Shown piece by piece: positions 55,686 to 64,000 of a stretch of DNA of 64,000 bases. Made by a program: the position numbers and the translations under genes. Numbering within the stretch: the stretch's first letter is position 1; each line of letters begins with the position of its first letter. Below the pieces are notes generated by a model. That model ran no database searches. It was not told the origin of the DNA and saw only the letters and a list, made by a program, of their open reading frames with translations. This DNA comes from Agarophyton chilense (Eukaryota > Rhodophyta > Florideophyceae > Gracilariales > Gracilariaceae): assembly GCA_030374765.1 (NCBI GenBank), contig JARGXX010000071.1, positions 2,232,001-2,296,000 on the forward strand. The letters run 5' to 3'.

Positions 55686-58600
55686 ATGGACGAAGTGTAT
55701 CGGGACCCGAGTCAGGTGTACGCCGTTGACCAGTGGGAAGACCTCGAGGACGCTGTATGCGTCCTGAGGAAGGACAATTATAAAGTGCACGGGACCCTTG
55801 GACTGCGTGCGAACACGACGCGGACTTTAACGGCCGTGTTGGACACGGGCGCAGGTCCAAACCTCGTACATCCTAAGGTCTTACCATTGGGCTGGGAACG
55901 GATGGTACAGGAGAGGAAGTCACCGAAGGTGACAGACGCTTCGAGGCGGCCTATGGACATTCGCGGAATCATCCCGCTTTATATCCAATTGGGTCACCTG
56001 AAGGTCAGGACTTGGTTTCTTGTATGTCCGAACCTGGCGGCAGAAGGTATCCTAGGGGCGAGTTTTATCGATAGATATGTCAAAGCTATCTATCCTGGGC
56101 AAAGGAAGGTGAGTTTTCACCGAGCATCCCCATTGGCCATTGTTGGATCACGCCCGGGACCCGAAGCCAACCCCACGAGGCCGAAGCTGCCGAAACAGAC
56201 TGTGTCCAACAAGGTCCGTTTGGCTAAGGCGATAGTAATACCGCCGATGACCCAAGTGGTAGCCCCAGCGGTTTGCGAATCCTCAGGTCTTGTGTCATTG
56301 CAGAACCACCCCAAGCTGGTCACCAAGCATTTAGCTCTAATGGCCAATGGAGTGATGAACGTGGTACCCAGTAGGCCCTTTGCGGTGACGCTAAGCAATT
56401 TCCGCGATAGACCCACGACGCTGCCCAAAGGTACGGTAGTTGGAATCACACTACCTGCCCCAGTGGCCATAATGGAAATCCAGCCTGGAATCCTGCCGTC
56501 GGGCGCAGAGCCAGTGGCCAATTAGGAACGCGAAGTCAACCTCGGGGAGGAATTTGAGCCCTACAGGACGAAAGTTATCGAGCTCTTGAAGGACTTTGCT
56601 GACATGTGAAGCGGAAAATTAGGCGAGATCGATGCGACGAAACATTGCGTTGACCTCAAGGAAGGCGCCGCCACGCAGTACCAGTACCCCTATAGGACAG
56701 GCCTTAAAGGACAAGAAACAGTGGCGCAAGAAATCGTGAAGATGAAGAACGCTGGAGTTATCGAGCGAGCACCACCCAACGAGGCCGAATGGGCAAGCCC
56801 TTTTGTCCTCGTGGCCAAGAAGGATGGGACGGTTCGGTTTTGCATTGATTACCGTAAGCTAAACGCAGTGACCAAACGGGACAGTTACCCTATCCCCAGG
56901 ATGGACGACTGTCTGGATTCATTGGGTGAGGCCCAAGTTTTTACCACGTTGGACGCTAACTGCGGCTACTGGCAGGTACCAATGGACGACAAGGCCAAGG
57001 CGTTGAACACCTTTACGACCCACGAGGGACTGTTCCGGTTCACGCGAATGCCCTTTGGTCTTATGAATGCGCCGGCGACTTTCCAACGGGCAATGGACAT
57101 CGTCCTTTCCAGGGTCAAATGGAAATTTGCCCTGGTCTACTTAGATGATGTTATCATCTTTTCGAGGTCCATTGGTGAACACTTCACTCATGTGAAGGCT
57201 GTCCTTAGGTTGCTCCAACAGGCCGGTGTCACACTGAAGCTGAAGAAGTGTTTCTTCTTTCAGCCCTCGGTGGACTATCTTGGCCATGTGGTCCTAGCGG
57301 GCAAACTCCAGGTGGCTAAAGCTACAACTAAGGCCATACGGAGTGCTAAACCCCCGCGGACCCATAGGTAATTGCGTTCCTTTTTAGGTCTCTGCAATGT
57401 TTACCGTCGGTTCGTCCCTGGGTTTGCCAAGATTGCATCCCCCCTCAACGAGATGCTTAAAAAAGGGACCCCTTCGGAGTTCGATAACCTTACGGACGAA
57501 CAATTTGAAGCCTACCAAGGCCTCAAGGACCACTTGGTGAACCCACCAATATTGGCGTTACCAAAGGCCAATAAACCGTACATCCTTGACACGGATGCGT
57601 CGGCGACCCAAGTGGGATGTACGCTCCTGCAAGAACAGGACTCTCCAAAGGACTATCGACCCATTGGTTACTGGAGCCGCTCCCTCACGAAGGCCGAACG
57701 GAACTACCGTACGTCCGAACGGGAATGTCTTGCTATCGTTTGGTCAGTGCTACACCTAAGGCCCTACCTGGAAGGCGTGCGTTTTACCATCAGGACAGAC
57801 CATACGTCCCTCCGATGGCTTCTGAATATGACCGACGCGTCGTCCCGTTTGGCCCGTTGGAGACTCCGCTTGGCCGAATTTGACTACGAGCTGACCTATA
57901 GGCCTTGGTTGAAGCATCAGGCCGCCGACGCCCTGTCACGCATTTTGACCGATGGGTCTGATCAAACTCCTCTGGACGATGATATTCCCACCATAGGGGA
58001 TGGACCACGGGACCGGGACGAGGACGAGTACGTCGGAGACCTCATAGGCGAAGTGTCCACTAGAACCACTAGTGGTGAAGCCCCAACGGTCATGACCTGC
58101 ACGATAGACTGGGAGGACCCGCCATTGGAAGTCCATGTGGCCGACTCGGAGGTGGAAGACCTCACTCCGATTACCTTCGAGGAATTCCTTGTGGCCCAAG
58201 GTAAGGATGAGCAATGCGCCCAGTGGGCTAAAGCCGTGGGGACCCCAGGGTCGTTGTTTGATTATGACCGACACGGTATTCTCTGCCGACGCTCACCATT
58301 GGACGGAGCATTGCAACGCGTCGTACCAAAGGTTCTGCAGGCGAGACTTTTATATCTCGCCCACTACCCCCGTATGGCCGGCCACCCTGGCGGGACAAGA
58401 ATGTATCAGACCTTAAGGAGATTCTTTTTCTGGCCCCTCATGGCCAACGATCTCCTGGAGACCGCACGGAATTGCGCCGCTTGCGCGAAAACCCGCGGGA
58501 CACGGGCCATCCACCAGGGGAAACTTAAACTATTCCCTGCGGCCGGGCCTTTGGAATTCGTCGCTATGGATATCCTGGGGCCGTTTCCTAAATCGACCCA

Positions 58601-59837
58601 TGGGAATGCCTTCATCTTGGTCATAACCGATAGGTTCTCCAAGATGAAAAGAGCCATCCCCCTACGGTCGACCACTGCAACTGACGTTGCAATGGCTTTC
58701 CTGGTCCATTGGGTATATCCCTACGGTCTCCCCCTCTTTCTCCTGACGGACAATGGGCCGCAGTTCACCTCAAAGTTCTTTGAGCATGTCTGCTCGGCCT
58801 TAGGTCTGAAACACCTCCTGACCACCGCCTACCACCCGCAGACCAATGGACAAGCGGAACGCTTTAATCGCACCTTGGCCGCGAGGTTAAGCCACTATGT
58901 GGCGGAGCACCAATTGGACTTGGACGACTATGTCCAACCGTTGGTCTACGCGTACAATAACGAAGTCCATCGGTCCACCGGTACCACGCCATTCGACCTT
59001 ACTCTGGTTCGCGCCCCGACGCCCTACATGGTCGAGCTTCAAGAGCTCTCTACCCCTCAGGACATCACGGGCGACATGACCCCGACACAAGCCAAAAGGT
59101 ACTCGCGAAAGCGCATCGACGCTATCCTCAAGGCCGCCCAGACCAATCTGGACAAAGCGCAAAATCGCTACAAAGCTAACTTCGACAAGGCCATATGGTT
59201 TACGCCGAAGTTCGCCCCTGGGGATTATGTCCACTTGAACCGACCGCCGAGGGAAAAACACGAGGCCGAGGACATCGCGCGCAAGCTACTTCCGCACTCC
59301 ACTGGCCCGTATCGGGTTATCAAGACCACAGGGAACACGGTCACCATTGACCACGATGGCCTTCAGGATACCGTCTCCGTTGACCGCGTCTCCCGGGCGC
59401 CTAGCCCTCCAGTGGACCCCGCTGCCTCATCGTCCTCCGAGCCTGCCGCATGCCCAACACGTCCTGCGGGCAGCACTCCACGCGCCACGCCGGTGGTCTC
59501 CGCCGATCCAGATGGCCCCACGCCCCACGCGCACTCTCCCAGAATCACGCCCCCCGGTACGCCTCCCGCCCCGCACCAACGCGACACAACGCGGGAGTAC
59601 GTCGTTGACCGCGTGGTCTCCGCTGGTCTGGAAGAGGATGGCGAGGTGCTCTACAAAGTACACTGGTATGGCTACAGCCCCAAGGACGACCAATGGCTAC
59701 CCGCGGAAAATATCCCACGTAATTTTATTGCCCGTTATTGGTCAAAAATGGGCCACACGGAGCGTGACCTTAAGGAGGGGAGGATTCCTAGCCATAGGTT
59801 CGTCACACGCACCCTGCGTTCCGCCTCCCGCCAATAG
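55686..59837 (+). pseudogene. pol: pol of element 2 with chromodomain, three in-frame stops
   Basis: One phase from 55686 (open from 55572). Protease LDTGAGPN. RT has LDANCGYWQVP, RMPFGL and an intact YLDD. RNase H has DTDASA, SERECLAI and RTDHTSLRWL. Integrase has an HHCC finger (HYPRMAGH...CAAC) and DDE residues (AMDILGPF, LTDNGPQF, NGQAERFNRT). A C-terminal chromodomain follows (REYVVDRVVSAG...KVHWYGYSPKDDQW). Stops: TAG 56523-56525, TGA 56607-56609 (where FADMW is expected) and TAA 57369-57371. No frameshift. Confidence 0.88.
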
Positions 59838-60301
59838 GCAGCTGCACGGCCCGCCGAGCGAACCGCCGCCACGGGCACCGCTCGCTGTTCCTTCCCCGCT
59901 TGGCCGGTGTGGTGCGTCGCGAAGAAGACGGCGGTTCCCGACCAACGGATGAGGGTGGTAGGACGAAGCCTCCACGGGTCTGACGAGCGCAAACCAACCT
60001 CTTGGACCTACGGTTAGACCTCCCGAAGGAGGGACCACGGGAATCGATTGTAGTGCTAGGGCCCAACGGACGGACTTCTCCGCGGGAACTCACCCAGTCC
60101 CCACCGATGGCCCAAGGAAACGCGCCCTGACCACGCTCAATAGGGCAGGTGACCTCACAGACCTCCGGGATGGACCCTGCAGAGGGAGAACCGCCGGACG
60201 GCAGCGCAACGCCAAGGCCAGAAGGTCGAACATGGCCACGTCAAACAGCAATTGACCTACCAGGGCATTGAAAAAAAGGAGCTAGACCCCTGGGAAACCC
60301 T
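59838..60301. other. spacer between pol and antisense ORF of element 2
   Basis: 464 bp, no gene; contains GGGAGG-type purine patches. Confidence 0.4.
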
Positions 60302-61164
60302 TTATTGGACATTCGTGCTAGCCCAAAAGGACGACGGACCACTGGAAGGACCCATGCGGGAGCGTTTGTGGAGGGGGCTGTGACCCGAGGCGGTCGAGTT
60401 GGCCGAGAAGTTCTCGGTGTCCGTAAGGCTCAGTCCGAAACGGTTATCCATATGGGCCGCTACGGAGTTCGAGAGAACCTTTGCGTTCTCCTCCAGGATG
60501 GACGCCAATGCCTTTTTGACCTCCTGGTTCTTACCCACGAGGGAATCTACCGCGACGCCCAACACACCTACGATTGCGCGGCCTTCAAGACCTCGACAAC
60601 TCCAATGGCCTCGGTGGCCCCGACGGCACGGCAAGCGGCGACGAGCTCGTCGTATGCTTGCGTTACGGCCATAGGGAAAACATGCGCGCGAGGAATCACA
60701 GGAGCGACCGAGGGAGTAGCAGCAACGGTGACCGCAAAGGACGTTCCGGGATCAGTACCAGCGGCCGGTGGACTGTTGAACGACTCGTGAAGCCCGACCG
60801 TCGGAGGTTCCATGTAGGGCGTCCATGAGGACGCTGGTTCAGGCACCACAGGGGCCCCGAAGATCTGAGGCCTGAGGCAAGTGACGTCGAACCCGATGGC
60901 CGGAGGATAGCGATCCGCGATGTCGCGGCAGGGAACGTCCACGGGAGTAGCCAACAGAGGCTTCGCGCCATAGGTCTTGCCATCATCACGGCCCAAAGGA
61001 CGCGCTGAAAGGAAGACCAATTGTGAGGGAACGCGGCTGGACGAATGAAAGCGACCGACGGGATCCGGCTGTACGCGGCCCCAGGAAGAAGGTACCAATT
61101 GGTCATGGGCACCACGCGCCCGATCGGACGGATAGATGCAACTGCCCATTGGATCCGCACGCAC
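60302..61164 (-). pseudogene. antisense ORF of element 2, frameshifted
   Basis: Two overlapping minus-strand frames (60568-61164 and 60302-60634) align in order with the element-3 antisense region. Shared features are YPPAIGFDVTCL against YPKAIGFDPLCF, ACRAVGATEAI against VCRTVGITASM, and NRFGLSLTDTENFS against ARYGLNLSYREAFQ. One frameshift between 60568 and 60634 separates them. The protein family is unknown. Confidence comes from this conserved order. Confidence 0.55.
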
Positions 61165-61380
61165 GGCACGTAGCCCCGTGGCAGAGAAACCTCCGCGTGC
61201 GCGCTAAAGGGGCCGGTGACCAATGGGAATGCCATGGGACGCTCTCTGCAGCATGGTACAGTCTGGGCGACGCTATACGCGGCCGTAAGTCGCTGACACG
61301 ACCTACCAGAGGCGTTTCTTGGGGAAGCAAGTCCACTGGCATCAACCGCATGGACGTTGGTCGGCCGAGACGGCCGAATC

Positions 61381-61392
61381 TAAGGAGGGGAG
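61381..61392 (+). promoter_or_regulatory. polypurine tract of element 2
   Basis: TAAGGAGGGGAG, two bases before the 3' LTR. Confidence 0.75.
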
Positions 61393-61394
61393 TC

Positions 61395-61963
61395 TGTAGT
61401 ACAATGGGCCTAAGGACGGTAGCGATGTGGAGTGTCGGACGAGGAGTCCCAAAGTGGTGCGGCGGTCGAGCACCAAAGTACGCGCACGGCAGGAGCAGCG
61501 GTTGGCAACCCCACCCAGTGGCCACGTGGAGATATGCACACGGGAGCAGGAGATCAGACCGGTGACCTCCGGTGGACCTGGCACTGTAAGGCAGTGCGCC
61601 CAGAGGGAGTAGGATATTTTTTTTAATTTTTTGGGGTAGTTTACCAGTGGACCTGAGGGCCTCGCCTACTATATTAGTGGCTTGAGTGCAGCCGGCCACT
61701 GAGGAAGTAAAGGCAAGCACCACCTCCGTCTTCAACTTACCCCAAAGTTCCAGAGGACACGGGCTTCCAAGCCATCGTTACGAGTGCCACCCGACCTGTA
61801 GGGTCCTCAGTTAACGCCCGCCCATTGCGCCCGCTGGTCAAAAGGTGCCCACGACTCATGTAGACGCCAGTGGATTATCACCCCCAGTGGCTGGACTCTA
61901 CCGCCGCTACCCTCGGTACATACTACTTCCCCACTCGGCCATTGGTAGTAGTATAGTACTACA
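61395..61963 (+). repeat. 3' LTR of element 2
   Basis: 569 bp, same length as the 5' copy, eight substitutions, no indels. Confidence 0.95.
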
Positions 61964-61968
61964 TGACG
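61964..61968 (+). repeat. target-site duplication, right copy (TGACG)
   Basis: Matches 52721-52725 exactly. Confidence 0.9.
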
Positions 61969-62073
61969 AACTAGCAGAGACCCAACAGCCCTTGCCATGA
62001 CTTCAAGGTTCACGAAAGCGCTCCAAACACGAACAGGACTCTTTGGGGGCGGCGCAAAAGCAGCTCCGTCGTT

Positions 62074-64000
62074 CTAATTGGAACTTGCTGGAGCGTAACC
62101 GGGGCTAAGATCACAGGAGGAGCCAACTGTACCAATAAGGCCGGCACCAACGATCCGAACACGCTTCTTCGGAGAATAATCACCTGAAAAACTATTGTCA
62201 TCCTGGAAAGCCTCTCTATAGCTCAAATTTAGACCATACCGAGCACCCAAGTCGGCAACAACCCTCTCGGACGTCATTTGGGCACTCTGCTGTAGGAGAT
62301 TGACCATAGCGGTCTTCAGGTCTTGACCATGTTGAAAAATCGAGGCGTAACGCGCCAGGCGACGCTCCCAAGAGCAAGCTTCTCTCAGGACTATAGCGAT
62401 GTACATCGAGGCAGTAATGCCAACGGTACGGCAGACATGACAGAGATCCGCGGCTGCAGCCGTGACCGAAGCGGGAAAATGCGGCGATGGAGAGGACGGA
62501 GCGATGTTGACGCCCATAGAGGACGTCTGGGCCATCGCATCACCTACAGGACTAGCGGCTTTGACAGTACACTGTGCGGGAGGGATGTCCTATTGGGCAA
62601 CGGGCGGCTCATACGAATTTTCATCCTGAGAAGCAGCGCCCGGAGAATCTGAAAGAGGGGAAGCGGTCAGAAACACAACAGCGGACTCGATCGGAGGATT
62701 GACGCCCTCTACGGGTAGGATGAAGGGATCTTCACCGAAGGATTCGGCATCGAGCATACCAGCGGGAACCAATGGCATGGCTTCTCAATCAGGCTTCAAA
62801 GCACAGGGGATCGAAACCAATGGCCTTCGGGTAAAATTCTAGTACATGACTGCTCGGAATGTCCGATGGTTGATTCCTCAAGGGCTTGGAGGGATAAGCA
62901 CGAGTGTCATCCAGACCCTGCGGATGTAGCGGAATCGACGTGAACGAGTCGGTATCGTGATCATACCAAAGAAACCCTGCAGTCTTTCCACTCCCCATTG
63001 AGAACATGATCCAAAAGGGCGTCGTTCTCCTCGATGGCGAACTGGGTCCCACAGACGATATTCTGGATGCCCAGGTTCCTCAGGAAACGGATCATGAAGT
63101 CCGGAAGCGGGATAAGATGACATCGAGGACCGGGTATTTGCTCGTCGTGCCCTACCCTCCAATCATTCAAACGGACATTACCACGGACTCCGTACTTCGC
63201 GGTATCCAGAAAGGCCATAAGGGACATCACGCCGAACCCAACAAAGAGTACCCCCCAGGACAACCAAGACCTTCGGTCATTGTCATTGCCCATGAGTTGG
63301 GACGAATGATACGCCACTACGGATGGCGTGGGAACCAAGAGAAGCGACGAGATACGCCAGTAGAATGCCCATTTTTTGTCTTCCACGCCGGGAAGGGATA
63401 GGTATGGGGGAGGACGTTTGTCTGCGCTCATGTCGTGAAACTCCACCTGATGCCAACAGAAGAAGAACTCCACAGATTGACGCAAAGGACCATCAGGCTC
63501 ATGTATCTCGTTCCAATAGACCCTATTGGACATCCAAAACAGGCGGTCGTAAGACATTCTGAAGCACATGAGTGCCAAGAGGTTGGGACCCGCCTGAGAA
63601 AATCTCACTTAAGGCGAAATGAAGCCCTCGTACAGGTTTGAGAAGAGTTTGCTAACTCTGAACTGGTACTCAGCTTCTTCCACACAGCGGACATACGGCA
63701 TATCCTATTGAATGAGGGTACAAAAGCGCGTCGCCTAACGAGGATCTACAGGACAATGTAACGAACCGTTATACCACGAGACGCTGCGCGCATTCTTATT
63801 TCCTCTCTGGAAATCGGGAATCATAGCAAACCTCCGGGCATCGAGATACGCGTGACAAAACTTCTAATGTTCTTCCACGGAGGTCAGCAGAATGGCATGA
63901 CGCATTGCCCGCGGGTTCCGTCCAATGGTATGGTTATAACGGTCCCCGGGGCGCTCATAAGCCACTTGGTATCCCGAGAAGCTCCCCGCTTAGTGTTTCA
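62074..64000 (-). pseudogene. antisense ORF of element 3, decayed, runs off the window
   Basis: Minus-strand reading ends at the stop at 62074 and can be followed leftwards in the protein to the window edge, with stops at about 63610 and three further upstream and phase changes near 62961-63052 and 62778-62789. It holds a hydrophobic segment (WLSWGVLFVGFGVMSLMAFL) and the blocks shared with element 2. Continuing past 63608, protein-like sequence (CHAYLDARRFAMIPDFQRG) persists, so the full ORF was long, as in element 1. The 3' LTR of element 3 must lie beyond the window. Confidence 0.55.

Larger units (their letters stand above)
52726..61963 (+). mobile_element. LTR element 2 (Ty3/gypsy, chromodomain type), complete, nested in element 3
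   Basis: Two 569-bp LTRs, a 5-bp target-site duplication, primer-binding site, gag, pol with chromodomain, antisense ORF and polypurine tract. LTRs differ at eight positions with no indels, so the insertion is fairly young. Four nonsense codons in gag-pol make this copy inactive. Confidence 0.92.
48993..64000 (+). mobile_element. LTR element 3, old recombinant, interrupted by element 2 and cut by the window end
   Basis: 5' LTR (start not located), primer-binding site at 49334, broken gag, integrase-chromodomain. Element 2 then sits at 52721-61968, followed by this element's antisense region to the window end. Its gag resembles element 1 while its integrase and antisense ORF resemble element 2. 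Protease, reverse transcriptase and RNase H are missing. Many stops and frameshifts make it the oldest of the three. Confidence 0.65.

Noticed and set aside
14865..57371. Alternative genetic code (stops read as sense)
   Set aside because: All three stop codons interrupt frames, and clean host genes in this window end normally with TGA, TAA or TAG, so no single reassignment fits.

Overview
The window is nuclear DNA of a photosynthetic eukaryote, most likely a red alga. This is inferred from an apparently intronless plastid-type ISE2 RNA helicase, compact intronless host genes, secreted matrix-type proteins and a heavy load of chromodomain Ty3/gypsy elements. No rRNA, tRNA or CRISPR could be supported.

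Host-gene part (1-15.4 kb): an INO80B/Ies2-like chromatin remodeller subunit, a convergent coiled-coil protein, the ISE2-like DExH helicase, a secreted protein with an extreme Asp/Lys block repeat, a small secreted eight-cysteine protein, and a weak cluster of unrecognised frames, one of them cut by a stop. Long stretches in between hold no convincing gene.

Giant DNA transposon (15,483-33,395, about 17.9 kb): imperfect 23-bp terminal inverted repeats enclose a Plavaka/KDZ-like DDE transposase, a large Arg/Glu-rich coiled-coil protein, a DNA adenine methyltransferase fused to a SET domain, and a divergent frame joining a ParB-like domain to a 2OG-Fe(II) dioxygenase. It also holds a membrane protein, a small protein, a ketopantoate-reductase-like protein and a small coiled-coil protein. 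The + strand is C-rich left of about 25.5 kb and G-rich right of it, whichever way the genes point. The switch lies in a 445-bp divergent spacer with a G-quadruplex motif and a perfect 13-bp hairpin. The domains suggest an element that writes (DNA and histone methylation), binds and erases or oxidises chromatin marks. This copy is damaged, mainly by in-frame stops.

Retrotransposon part (33.4-64 kb): element 1 (33.4-44.2 kb) has gag, pol, a chromodomain frame, a long antisense ORF and a 3' LTR; its 5' LTR was not found. After a 4.7-kb gap, element 3 (about 49-64 kb) is an old recombinant whose element-1-like gag runs directly into an element-2-like integrase. Element 2 (52,726-61,963), complete with 569-bp LTRs and a TGACG target-site duplication, is inserted into element 3. 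All three carry an antisense frame between pol and the 3' LTR.
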